Part shown: positions 9,729 to 18,267 of the stretch, in pieces
Position numbering within the stretch: the stretch's first letter is position 1
Layout of the letters: the number at the start of each line of letters is the position of its first letter
From: Mesostigma viride
Taxonomy: Eukaryota; Streptophyta; Mesostigmatophyceae; Mesostigmatales; Mesostigmataceae
DNA length: 35,417 nucleotides
Assembly (NCBI GenBank): GCA_009746045.1
Contig: RPFO01000478.1
Location: 1-35,417 of the forward strand
Reading direction: 5' to 3'
Made by a program: the position numbers and the translations under genes
Notes under the pieces: model-generated
Database searches by the model: none
Told to the model about the DNA's origin: nothing
What the model saw: the letters and a program-made list of their open reading frames with translations, nothing else

Positions 9729-11200
9729 ATGTCCTCTTCGTACCCGCTGTTTACTGCCGTCTCGACCCTACGGGAAGGTCCGCACAATCGCAAGCGCGCA
9801 TAGAAGATCTTGCGAGTCGTATTTTTACAGGATACGAGCTTCAAAAAATCAAGCGCTATATTCCTAACATTGCTTTCAAGATTGAAGAAGGTAAAATGTA
9901 CACGCACAACATCATCGACGACGATCCAGCTCTTGTAGGGAAACTAAAGACGTTTGTAACGTGCGTGTACTTGTACGACATACTTACGAACTTAATGAGG
10001 GATATCACGGATCGCGTACATAACGCGACATCTTCTCTGCTAGCGGATACAAGTCGCGCACAGATCGGAAAGATCGTCACTCTTTTGCGCGGATTCGTAG
10101 CTCTCGAACACAAGGGACAGACACTCGCGCCGGGTGTAAAACCCGAAGCGACGGATGGACAATGGGCCCCAGACGCTGTTTATCTCCACCGAATCCCGCT
10201 GAACACTTTGCGAATCATATCGAATCTGGAGCTAAAAAATCCGCCTTCGAAGGGTGATGATGTTGACTTTACAGTTTCAACAGACAATGGAGAAATAATT
10301 GTCGGCTTGCAAGGCGACAATTTTATGATGAAAGACAACGGTACTAAACCGGAAAAAAACATTATTTCAGATTACAAAGGAAAGCAACGCATCGAAATAT
10401 TTGCCCCTGGGCCTCACGCCACTAGCTATGCCACGCAGATCACCGTCTGGAAAACCGGGATAAGCTATTTGCCAATGTATAACAAAAAGCAGAGCCGGTG
10501 ATGATAAGTTACAGGTGCCGTTGATGATGTTCCTTCTCTCGATTCTTTTCCATCCAAGCTGATCCTCTTTTGTTTAAGGAAAATCAAAAAAAGACTTGAC
10601 AGCTAGCTCCAAAGCACCTGAAACAGATTCTCAATATGAACGATTGGACAGCAAGGTCCAACATTCACTAATACGAAAAATTACCTTAAACCTTTTATCC
10701 GTAGGGATTTGCTTGCTTTTAATCGTATGCGCACTTCCATTTTGAACCAGATCGACTCATGGTGGCGAAATGCAGGGGCGTTGGCGTTGGTCAAGGGCGT
10801 CCACTTGTCCGAGCCATGGAGGGCGTTCGCAGACTTGGTCGACGCCGATTATCGTGTCAGTGGTCTTCCCCAGCCGTCTTGCGGGTCAGGTTACGGCGCT
10901 GTCTTTTTCAACGTCGACCCTGCGACCAAGAACGCCCAGGACAAGTTGCGCATCGTGGACCCGTATATCGTCGCAGCCGACGGGTCCGTTGTCGAAAATC
11001 CGAATGCCGTGTACGGTCCTGTTTGCGCAAGGTCTAAAATGTCAAAAGACCTTTTTGGCGGTCCGTCTGGTTACGCGGGTGGTGGATTGCCTTCTAACGA
11101 CGGGATGCCGTATCCTAACTTCCACTCGGGCGCGGCTCGGAGGGTACGTCGGCGAACCGGCAAGACAGGTGTTCGGAAGCGCACCGTTAGGCGGAGGTAA
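9729..11200 (+). CDS. Long paralogue B of a tandem pair, several frameshifts
   Basis: Same order of segments as the gene at 8444: ARIEDLASRIFTGYELQ near the start, VYLYDILTNLMRD, a beta-rich middle, FIRRDLLAFNRMR, then GSGYGAVFFNVD and a basic Arg-rich tail. The first shift is at CCC 9766-9768 (one base missing). The part 10495-10670 needs at least three more shifts, with triple in-frame stops at 10499-10507 in the leading frame, so this copy is more damaged than its partner. The start is ATG 9729, after an AT-rich TATAGACTA spacer. The last 490 bases, from about 10671, are intact. Confidence 0.55.
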
Positions 11201-11237
11201 AAAAATATGTTCGTGGCTTCGGTAGACGTCGTGGTGT

Positions 11238-11786
11238 ATGAAGGAAACGCGCGTAAACGAGCTCGCCGAAAACAAAAAAGCGGCTGACACTTATTGGACT
11301 GCCGTCACTGCGAGATACAAAGAGCGTCACTCGAGTCGCTTGATGCATGACCGAGGAGGGTTGTCGCGTTTGTGTTTTGTCCGCGGTGTTTCGAGAAAAA
11401 GCGATCTGTCAGAAGAAGAAAAAACTATTTTGCGAAACTACATAGAAAATGGAGGGGGGGAAATAATTGATGGATGCGTCATAATGCGCGATTGGATGGA
11501 AAGTGAACCGGGTCACGGATGGGTCGGTTGTCAATATTGTCGAATCCCGATGCCTAGTGGGAAGGTGCAGGAGATGGTACCCATGTCTCACACCCGACTT
11601 TTCGCTTTTTATCACGGGGAGTGCTACGAAAAGTCTCTTGTCCCCGTTTGGAAACGCGAGCCGTACAATCCTTTCATGTCTTCAAAAGAAGAGCGCAGTT
11701 CGTGTGCGGAGGACAAAGTGTCCACGCCAGACGACGTGGCCCCTCAATGGGACCTGGACAAACCCGATTTTACTAGTTATGATTGA
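11238..11786 (+). CDS. Hypothetical protein with a Cys/His cluster (182 aa)
   Basis: Intact frame from ATG 11238. The centre has a cluster read as C-x2-C (GCQYCRIPMPSG), then H, H and C (SHTRLFAFYHGECYEK) within about 35 residues, which could bind one zinc ion. The N-terminus is helical and charged. No named zinc-finger family could be assigned. Confidence 0.65.
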   Translation: MKETRVNELAENKKAADTYWTAVTARYKERHSSRLMHDRGGLSRLCFVRGVSRKSDLSEEEKTILRNYIENGGGEIIDGCVIMRDWMESEPGHGWVGCQYCRIPMPSGKVQEMVPMSHTRLFAFYHGECYEKSLVPVWKREPYNPFMSSKEERSSCAEDKVSTPDDVAPQWDLDKPDFTSYD

Positions 11787-11835
11787 CGCGTTTATCAATG
11801 TCTTTTTTTTGCCACAGAGGTAAACATATACCATT

Positions 11836-12279
11836 ATGAGTCTCACCGAAATGACCCGCGCTGCTCGACGGGGCACTGCGATTGCCGCAGACCCGGTAGT
11901 TGTTCCCACTCCTGCACCCGCGATGAGGGAATCGATCGTCGAACCATCGGTACCTGCTATGGTTCGCGAACGTCCAGCGGCTCGGATTCCAGAAAGATAC
12001 GATTCGGACGTGATGGACATCACTACTGCGAAAGAACCTCTGCCGACGAATCATGCCACCCGCGGGTGGGGTGTAAAACGCGGTTTTTCTATTCCGGCAT
12101 TGTGCGCTGGTGTTATCGCCGCGATTGGCGTCATCAAGTTAGTCCCTAAGTATCAGCCCCGTTGGTTTGAAGACAAGAAGTCGGGAGAGATCAGCAAGAT
12201 GAGGGTTCATCTTGCAGGAGCTGTCTCAGGGGTCGTTGTTTGGGGTCTTGTTCAGCTCGCGCTGACTTTCCGAAAGTAG
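11836..12279 (+). CDS. Two-segment membrane protein (147 aa)
   Basis: The N-terminal ~80 residues are proline/alanine-rich and soluble. Hydrophobic segments follow at about residues 85-103 (FSIPALCAGVIAAIGVIKLV) and 125-143 (LAGAVSGVVVWGLVQLAL), separated by a charged loop. The plan is that of a small virion membrane protein. A CATATACC box lies just before the ATG. Its TAG is followed directly by the next ATG at 12280. Confidence 0.65.
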   Translation: MSLTEMTRAARRGTAIAADPVVVPTPAPAMRESIVEPSVPAMVRERPAARIPERYDSDVMDITTAKEPLPTNHATRGWGVKRGFSIPALCAGVIAAIGVIKLVPKYQPRWFEDKKSGEISKMRVHLAGAVSGVVVWGLVQLALTFRK

Positions 12280-12675
12280 ATGTTCGTCATGATACATGAA
12301 AAAACATTCGTTGGCGAAAACAGCAGTTCGACAATGGGCATGTACGAGGACTTTCAAACGGCCAGGCATCATTACATTTCTCGAATCGGCAAGTCTCGCG
12401 ATGAGTGTAGGTATTATCGTTCTCTGTTGAACTTGCCAACTATGCACCACGGAGATTTTCCGAACTTTTCACACTACTCGAATCCATCCGAACGAATGAG
12501 AAAGACTCTATTGTCTCTCGAGGATCGAGCCCTTCGCGCGGAGAAAGAAGCAGAGGACTTGAGATGTCGTTATTTATCTCGTTCGTCTCGAAGTGATGTT
12601 AAATTTTGTTCGCAAACTCTAAACCATGAGTCATCGCCCGGCGCAGTCGTCTTCGGACCCCGTTGTGAATATTAA
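12280..12675 (+). CDS. Hypothetical protein (131 aa)
   Basis: The ATG abuts the previous stop codon. The frame holds a helical, charged stretch around residues 65-95 (RMRKTLLSLEDRALRAEKEA) that could form a short coiled coil. The last 50 bases overlap the start of the next gene in another frame, so the final 16 residues may be read-through rather than native. Unrecognised. Confidence 0.5.
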   Translation: MFVMIHEKTFVGENSSSTMGMYEDFQTARHHYISRIGKSRDECRYYRSLLNLPTMHHGDFPNFSHYSNPSERMRKTLLSLEDRALRAEKEAEDLRCRYLSRSSRSDVKFCSQTLNHESSPGAVVFGPRCEY

Positions 12676-13405
12676 CGTGCTAGTCGATAGCAAGAAAGAG
12701 TATGTCGATCAGCTGGAAAGGGGTCTCACGGAACCAATTTTTGAGTCCCTCAAACAAATTCTCAACGATGCCATGGAAGCGTCAGAAAAACTCGGCATGG
12801 ACCCTTTGGACGCCTTCGAACAACTTTTGAACGAGATTACCGAATGGACGCCCGATGTCGTCGAAGAGGAGACCGAGAACGTCATGGACGCGATGCCGTA
12901 CTTTCGTGATCTCCTGAAAGCCTACTTTGTATGCACGAGCATGATAATGGGGTCGATTCGAATGTCAAAGGATCCAAACCAAACAATGAAGGTCAGAGTA
13001 CCGTCTGCGACAAAATTTGTCCATCTTGTGATGAAGAACATAGGATCGGACATTTTGGACGACATGGACTTTTTTGTAACAGATACAGGAGATAGTACGT
13101 ACAAACTTCATCGCCGGAATCTTTGCGGCTACATTCGCGAGGCGGTGCGGAATGCAGTTCACACTCTGATGCCAATCGACGACATTTTGAAGGAGTACAT
13201 GGGTGATATGCTGGAGAGAGACACTTTCCGCGGAGGAGAGGAACTCGAAGACGACGTTTGCGCGGAACTAGAGGACAAGGCGGACGAAGGAGAGGATGCA
13301 CTGCGGAGTGTTTCTGTTGCAAAGCGCAACATGAAACCAAGCGGTAACAGAGTGCAGTTTGATGACGAGGACGAAGAGGCGGACGTCATCGACGACGGTT
13401 TTTAA
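12626..13405 (+). CDS. Conserved NCLDV protein, DUF5764-like (259 aa)
   Basis: Intact frame. The N-terminal region YVDQLERGLTEPIFESLKQI (from about residue 25) and the W-containing ITEWTPDVVEEE segment match what I recall of a helical family spread across giant viruses (DUF5764 type). In those, a Y-x-x-x-L-x-x-x-L-x-x-P-I/F-Y motif is followed by a tryptophan near a P-x-W-N stretch. The function of that family is unknown to me. The C-terminal 45 residues are acidic and unstructured. It overlaps the preceding gene by 50 bases. Confidence 0.65.
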   Translation: MSHRPAQSSSDPVVNINVLVDSKKEYVDQLERGLTEPIFESLKQILNDAMEASEKLGMDPLDAFEQLLNEITEWTPDVVEEETENVMDAMPYFRDLLKAYFVCTSMIMGSIRMSKDPNQTMKVRVPSATKFVHLVMKNIGSDILDDMDFFVTDTGDSTYKLHRRNLCGYIREAVRNAVHTLMPIDDILKEYMGDMLERDTFRGGEELEDDVCAELEDKADEGEDALRSVSVAKRNMKPSGNRVQFDDEDEEADVIDDGF

Positions 13406-13439
13406 CGTTATAAAATGTCCGGAGAATCTATACGTTGTA

Positions 13440-14072
13440 ATGCCTCGTGCAGGAGAGCTTCTGCCAGTTCAAATGTTACCGGACGGTCGAAAAATAATTT
13501 CCGGTAACTCGCGTAATGTTTTTGTAGTTTCAAAATCGGATGTTCAGTTCATACGTTCGAGTTTACAATCGGGAAAAGAAATCGGAGGGACATTTGTTCC
13601 TGACTCGCAAGGTGTTCTACATCGGTTTACAACGACCCCTTTTGGTCACTCCAATGACGTGGAGATACCGCACGGAACATTTGAGTGGCACACGCACCCT
13701 CAGAAGTGCGGCATGACAGACTGTTCCTTGTCGAGTCCGAGCGACACAGATGTAGGAATATTGGTGAACGACGCGAAGACTGAGAACATCTCTCACATGG
13801 TGTTTAATCACGACGGAGTGTTCGTGATGTCTTTATCTCCTCGACTTTTGTTACTTTTGCGGTCTCAAACTAAACGGATTTCTAATGCAATTATTAAAAA
13901 ATTCACAATGCTTCAAGACGAATTCGCTAGAAAGTACAACAAAACGCGTGACGAAACATCAAAAGACAAAGCAGAGGAATGGCACCAAAGAGAATGGATG
14001 CGAACTGCGCTTTCGAGCGGTTTAAACGTGTCATTTTATCGTTACGATCAGGACATTATTGTGCGCATTTAG
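13440..14072 (+). CDS. JAMM/MPN-like putative metalloprotease (210 aa)
   Basis: The frame shows E47 in GKEIGGTF, H84-T-H86-P in FEWHTHPQKC, then SSPSDTD with D102, the order E...HxHP...SxxD of JAMM (Rpn11/JAB) zinc proteases. The stretch between the second His and the Ser/Asp pair is about five residues longer than in classic members. The family removes ubiquitin or similar modifiers; the substrate here is unknown. The start is uncertain: ATG 13440 is in frame, but ATG 13415, in a TATAAAATG context, would require a shift. The packaging ATPase follows 69 bases downstream. Confidence 0.6.
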   Translation: MPRAGELLPVQMLPDGRKIISGNSRNVFVVSKSDVQFIRSSLQSGKEIGGTFVPDSQGVLHRFTTTPFGHSNDVEIPHGTFEWHTHPQKCGMTDCSLSSPSDTDVGILVNDAKTENISHMVFNHDGVFVMSLSPRLLLLLRSQTKRISNAIIKKFTMLQDEFARKYNKTRDETSKDKAEEWHQREWMRTALSSGLNVSFYRYDQDIIVRI

Positions 14073-14122
14073 AAATGGAAGACCTAGCTCGTCTGAAACT
14101 AGTTTGATTTTGTTCCTGTCAT

Positions 14123-14129
14123 GATATAG
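14123..14129 (+). promoter_or_regulatory. GATATAG box upstream of the packaging ATPase
   Basis: GATATAG lies 12 bases before the ATPase ATG at 14142 and matches the TATAT-type boxes seen before other virion genes here. Inferred late promoter. Confidence 0.35.
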
Positions 14130-14141
14130 CACGTTAGAGAC

Positions 14142-14359
14142 ATGGATCTTCAGTTGAAGAAATTCGACCCATCTAAAATGGGCAATGACAAAGTAGTATG
14201 CATCGTTTCAAAGCGAGGCGGGGGTAAAACAACGCTCGCGACGGACATAATGTACCACAAGCGTGACATACCTTCGGGGATCGTTATGTCAGGGACCGAA
14301 GGTTCAAATCGGCATTGGCAAAAATTCGTCCCCGAACTCTTTGTGTACGAATCCTTTAA
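14142..14359 (+). pseudogene. A32-like DNA-packaging ATPase, 5' fragment, split by a transposon
   Basis: The fragment carries the conserved start FDPSKM, a Walker A-like loop with K29-T30 (VSKRGGGKTT; the first Gly of the classic motif is Ser), and the IPSGIVMSGTEGSN segment typical of NCLDV FtsK/HerA-type packaging ATPases, which pump the genome into the capsid. The frame runs into the inserted element and stops at 14366, so only about 74 residues could be made. The remainder is at 16063-16660. Taking one TTAA copy, the two exon-like parts total 816 bases, an exact multiple of three (271 residues), the usual size for this family. Confidence 0.9.
14356..14359. repeat. Left TTAA target-site copy
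   Basis: TTAA directly precedes the element's CCCCTAAATGG end. An identical copy follows the other end at 16059-16062. TTAA duplication is the signature of piggyBac-type insertion. Confidence 0.85.
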
Positions 14360-14382
14360 CCCCTAAATGGGCAGAAATACTG

Positions 14383-14402
14383 CCGATGCATCGGCTGTAA
14401 CT
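14383..14402 (+). repeat. Left subterminal box of the transposon
   Basis: CCGATGCATCGGCTGTAACT; its first 12 bases form a perfect palindrome. It matches the box at 15999-16018 at 17 of 20 positions in the same orientation. Such boxes near transposon ends are candidate transposase-binding sites. Confidence 0.6.
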
Positions 14403-15998
14403 TCACAATTTTGCAAACCAGATGCCATCCAACCCACCCATATCCAATGGCTGTCCTTGGGGGCCAAGCATGTCCATGAGTTGCCCTTCGGGTTGGTATA
14501 TCACAACCTTACATATATGCAGGGTAGGCCATGTATAACTGCCGTCAAAGTCAGGGGGGTCAAGACGAGCGTTTTCATTTTTGGTAGAATGTGCATTTTG
14601 AATTATGTTGTAAGAGCTAGGCACCTACCACTTCAGGGATGATAAACAATTAGTTGCTGAACAGTTTGAGCCATTGGGGTCATCATTTGGGTGGGTATAC
14701 CAGCAGTTACACCCAGTACAGCCCATAGGGGTACCGTTGGTAAAAAGCAACCAACGGGGTAGGAGTGGGCATACTACCTACTAATACCTACTAATATGGC
14801 CCCCAACCATGCCAAACAATACATTTCCCTTCCACAATGATGGGGAAACATAACTGCATCATCACACTGCCCTTACATGGCACCTATGTGCAGGTGCCAC
14901 CTTGTCCATGCACGTAGGTAACGTGGTACGGATACCCTACGCAAGGCATGCATTCTTGGAGGCAGCCACCAACAAACTAGTGATTTTAAGCCTATTTCAG
15001 CTTGCCCTAGCAAGGATAAACTAGGCCTAAGCTGCTATAGCTTGCCAGGTGATGGCCAGCACACCTGGTGGCACATGCTGACAATGGGAAGCTTCTACTC
15101 ACCGGTTACATGCTTGATGATGCCACAGAGACCAGCCAACTGCCTCACACTCATGCAATATGTGTGTGGGAAATGTATCACAAACATATATGGAGGTATT
15201 CAAACCCATACAGCCTCTAAAACTTATCACCATCACCCTGTGGGAGGTCAACTGACTGAGGGAAGCATCTAAGAAGGGTGTTTTAGAAAGGGGCCAGGCC
15301 AGGGTCAAGAAAGAGCATGAATAATGCAAAAAGAATGTGCTACACAAGCTAGAACGTATATATAAACGTCAAACATCGATAGGAAAACGATGATTAAGCT
15401 TTACCAGGCATGGATGGCGTTACCTTGGCCCAGGCGGTGGCCGCAAAATGGCGCATTTCGGCACACCAAAGTTGTGCAGCATGGTCGCTGGATTCGGCGA
15501 TTTCTGGCCACCCTTGCACGTTTACGACTACTATGTATCATAAAAAGTACAAAGAAACCAATATATCCTTTAAAATACGCCGGAAAAGTATTGCTGTCAA
15601 CGTTTATATCGTCCGGCCTGATCGCAGTTTTTTCCAGCAAGAACGCTGCCGACACCTATCAAATGGCATTCCCGCGAACCAAAAATTGGCCTGTATCATC
15701 TTTAGGACGTATAAAACCAATTTCCTGAGTTTGGTCAGAAAATTCGAACGAAAACGTAAATGCCATGCGTGGGCGCAAGCCGCCATGGCCAGGTCGTCGT
15801 TTTCCGGAATGCACGTTGTACGTGAAAAAGTACCCTGACCCCTTGTACTTTGACCGGCCAGAACACCTCTATAACTTTGTCAGAAGTATGCAAACCCTAG
15901 TACCATGCTGTGAGGAAAATTATAAACTTTCGATCTTCTCAGCTAAACGTTTCCTAATTCTCAATAGTTTTCGCGGCATTTGGTCCCCCGAGAAGGGG

Positions 15999-16018
15999 CC
16001 GACGTGTCGGCTGTAACT
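15999..16018 (+). repeat. Right subterminal box of the transposon
   Basis: CCGACGTGTCGGCTGTAACT, a direct repeat of the left box, with 5-bp palindromic arms CCGAC/GTCGG. It ends 40 bases from the right end of the element. Confidence 0.6.
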
Positions 16019-16058
16019 CAGTTTTAGGCGGAAAATCGGCAGCCAGACCATTTAGGGG

Positions 16059-16062
16059 TTAA
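16059..16062. repeat. Right TTAA target-site copy
   Basis: TTAA directly after the CCATTTAGGGG end; pairs with 14356-14359. Confidence 0.85.
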
Positions 16063-16660
16063 TAAACCGGCACTACGAGCGCTGATCAAAAACCAAAAAA
16101 AACTTTGCAAACTCGGCAAAGCTCAAAACTGTTTTGTTGTCATGGACGATTGCGTTTATGACCGAAGCGTAATGCGCGACCCGTGCATGCGTGAAATCGC
16201 GTTAAACGGTCGGCACTATAAGATTTTTCTGCTGTTCATCAGCCAGTACAGTATGGACGTGACTCCGGATATTCGAAGCAACATCGATTACGTGTTTGCT
16301 CTCCGCGAAAACATTATAATGAACAGAGAACGCCTCTATCGCAATTATTTCGGCGTCATTCCTACCTTTGAGGCGTTTTGTGAGATCTTGGACCAATGCA
16401 CTCGCAATTACGAATGCTTGGTCGTGGATCATACAAGCGAGTCAAATCGTATTGAAGACGTCATTTTTTGGTACAAGGCTGTCCCACACGACCGGTTTAC
16501 TATCGGGTCTTCCCGATTTTGGAACTACGCGAGGCTGAATTATAACAAAGATTACGCGAGCGATTCCGACGACGAGATGATGGGCCCGAAAAAGGCCGTG
16601 AATACTCGGGTGAAGAAACTGGACGCAGAGCGATCTGGGATTGACAAGAAGGACATGTGA
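16063..16660 (+). pseudogene. A32-like DNA-packaging ATPase, 3' fragment
   Basis: The fragment continues the family directly after the right TTAA. It holds the Walker B strand with two acidic residues (FVVMDDCVYD, about residue 101 of the joined gene), the LLFISQYSMDVTPDIRSNID segment conserved in A32-like ATPases, and a C-terminal aromatic-rich stretch. The first in-frame ATG inside it is 16142, so a truncated product lacking Walker A is possible but would not be a working ATPase. The tail is acidic (SDSDDEMMGPKK) and overlaps an antisense frame at 16500. Confidence 0.9.
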
Positions 16661-16805
16661 TCATTTCGAACACTTCTCGTCGCGGCTTTAACTCTTCTTT
16701 AGAAGCTAGAGGCGTTTCTGGTGGAAGACGACCAACATGGGTTATCAAAGGTTTTTTAACGACCAACACAGAAGATTGATCGATCTTTTTTGGCCTCCTG
16801 TCCAT
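16500..16805 (-). CDS. Possible small protein antisense to the ATPase 3' end (101 aa)
   Basis: Minus-strand frame from ATG (A at 16805). The first ~50 residues (MDRRPKKIDQSSVLVVKKPL and on) lie in the 170-base gap between ATPase and MCP and have natural composition. The remainder overlaps the ATPase coding sequence and looks like a shadow, apart from a single C-x2-C. The gap is otherwise empty. The real end may lie earlier if a frameshift is present. Confidence 0.35.
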   Translation of the reverse strand: MDRRPKKIDQSSVLVVKKPLITHVGRLPPETPLASKEELKPRREVFEMITCPSCQSQIALRPVSSPEYSRPFSGPSSRRRNRSRNLCYNSASRSSKIGKTR

Positions 16806-16830
16806 GTATACATGTTGATAAATAAAACAT

Positions 16831-18210
16831 TTACGAAGCAAAACGCTTTCCTCCCATCCCAGAACTGATTGCAAGGACATTGAAAGACCGGGCGTAAATC
16901 TCGATAACGCCCTTCGGGAGTCGATGTGTCACGCTGTTCTTCTGAAGGCCTAGCAGCAACAGTTTTACGGTGTCCATGCGACTAAAGTTCAGAGATCCCG
17001 TTGGCTTCCAGTTTTCAGGCTCCAGAGCAAAGGGGATAACGTATACATGCTTGTTGCTCGGGAGACGCGTGTGGAATTGCAAAGGAAGGACGTAACTGAA
17101 ATAAATGGGGTCACGGCCTTCTCCAAACATCTGTTGCGAGTTTAGAGACAAGTTGCAACGCTCAAAAAGATGACCGTCTCCAAACTTGCTATTCTTGTTG
17201 GTAAAGTTCCAATACGCGGCAGTTGGGTCCGTTGCCAGCGCAGGGTCGATCATACGGTTATCGGCCTTGTAGTAGAAGATCAACTCCTTCACTGGATGGC
17301 TAAACGAGAGGCCGATGGTCTCTAGACCAGATCCCTCGCTAACGTAGTGGGAGTAGTGCTGAGTCTCTGTGATAAGATACTGGTGCTTTTCCTCTGCGAA
17401 CTGCTTGCGTTCAAAGTCGTCGAGGTAAACAAACCGGCACAAAAGGCGCAACTTTGTGATGTCTGGCATAGCGTTCATCATAGCCTCGCGATATCCCAGG
17501 CCTCCAATGTCCGGATGGTCCCACGAGACTACGCCCTTTGCTAAACTCGTCCCTGGATAGTTAGGCCCACCAACAACCTGGGTGAAAATGGCTTCCTTCG
17601 TGTTAAGAGTCACGACAATCTTGGCATCGTGGTACTGAAGGGCGATCATGGGAAAAGCCATGCCGTCCTCCAGACAGAATGAAAACTGGAGAGGGACGTA
17701 GATGTGCGACTTGGTCATTCCAGTCTGTCCTCCGTTGTCCACGAGGATAGTGCCGCCGTGGCGCGTCGGAGTGTTGTCGACGTAAGAAGTGGAAGGGTCA
17801 CGGCTAAGCTGGTCGTACACGTGCATAAACTCTCCCGTCATTTCTTCGATGGTTGTCCCGCCAACCTTGAACTCGATCTTTTTGATCATGATACGAGCAA
17901 TGTCGTCTAGAAACGGGTCAAAGATCTTCCACCAAGCCTTCCCAAATTCTGGATTGCCCCATTCGATGATGGGAGGGATTTCCATGTACAGAAACGCGCG
18001 GGTGACAAGATCGCCGCTCTTTGGGAGCTGAAAAGTCACTTCACGCCCGAACCCCTGGTTTCCAGCGACGGAAACAACCTCCATGTCTTCGAACGAAAAA
18101 TTAGTGTGGCGAGGATAGATAGCCTTAAAAAACGTCTTCGTGGGCGCGACCGTCAAGGAAGCGTCCTGAGGACCCTTGGCTCGCAAAATAAGGACAGGGC
18201 AGCCCGACAT
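16831..18210 (-). CDS. Major capsid protein paralogue 1 (459 aa)
   Basis: The only fully intact MCP here. Its start has the family pattern KGPQDASLTV, TKTFFKAIYPRHTNF and VTFQLPKSGDLVTRAF. Jelly roll 1 ends near YHDAKIVVTL; jelly roll 2 opens with RFVYLDDFERKQF followed by LITETQHY and HPVKELIFYY. It ends SGMGGKRFAS. Length fits the usual 440-550 residues of double-jelly-roll MCPs, which form trimeric hexon-like capsomers on the capsid facets. A GTATATC box lies 6-12 bases upstream on its strand. As the intact copy of standard size, it is the likeliest main facet protein. Confidence 0.95.
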   Translation of the reverse strand: MSGCPVLILRAKGPQDASLTVAPTKTFFKAIYPRHTNFSFEDMEVVSVAGNQGFGREVTFQLPKSGDLVTRAFLYMEIPPIIEWGNPEFGKAWWKIFDPFLDDIARIMIKKIEFKVGGTTIEEMTGEFMHVYDQLSRDPSTSYVDNTPTRHGGTILVDNGGQTGMTKSHIYVPLQFSFCLEDGMAFPMIALQYHDAKIVVTLNTKEAIFTQVVGGPNYPGTSLAKGVVSWDHPDIGGLGYREAMMNAMPDITKLRLLCRFVYLDDFERKQFAEEKHQYLITETQHYSHYVSEGSGLETIGLSFSHPVKELIFYYKADNRMIDPALATDPTAAYWNFTNKNSKFGDGHLFERCNLSLNSQQMFGEGRDPIYFSYVLPLQFHTRLPSNKHVYVIPFALEPENWKPTGSLNFSRMDTVKLLLLGLQKNSVTHRLPKGVIEIYARSFNVLAISSGMGGKRFAS

Positions 18211-18216
18211 CGTGTT

Positions 18217-18223
18217 GATATAC
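18217..18223 (-). promoter_or_regulatory. GTATATC box upstream of MCP 1
   Basis: Read on the minus strand, GTATATC lies 6 bases before the MCP 1 start codon; a second TATAA-type stretch follows further upstream. Inferred late promoter element. Confidence 0.35.
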
Positions 18224-18267
18224 TTATATGAATGGAAAGAATTTTTATTACCGAGTTAAGCATGCAA

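Larger units (their letters stand above)
14360..16058. mobile_element. piggyBac-like non-autonomous transposon (1,699 bp) in the packaging ATPase
   Basis: The ends are perfect 11-bp inverted repeats, CCCCTAAATGG (14360-14370) and CCATTTAGGGG (16048-16058); counting the two flanking target bases the match is 13 bp. They are flanked by TTAA on both sides. The CCC start and TTAA target are the features of the piggyBac superfamily. No frame in the interior shows a transposase or DDD motif, so the copy looks non-autonomous. Near each end is a shared 20-base box in the same orientation (see 14383 and 15999). The interior looks unlike the virus: short broken frames and a composite of at least two textures (left to ~15340, right from ~15370). 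A host-derived origin is inferred. Confidence 0.85.

Noticed and set aside
15410-15838. 142-residue frame inside the transposon, checked as a transposase
   Set aside because: No DDD/DDE motif or Cys-rich piggyBac tail, and composition is not protein-like.
14360-16058. A spliceosomal or self-splicing intron in the packaging ATPase
   Set aside because: The interruption has no GT...AG ends and no group I/II core that I can see, whereas inverted CCCC ends with TTAA copies are those of a transposon.
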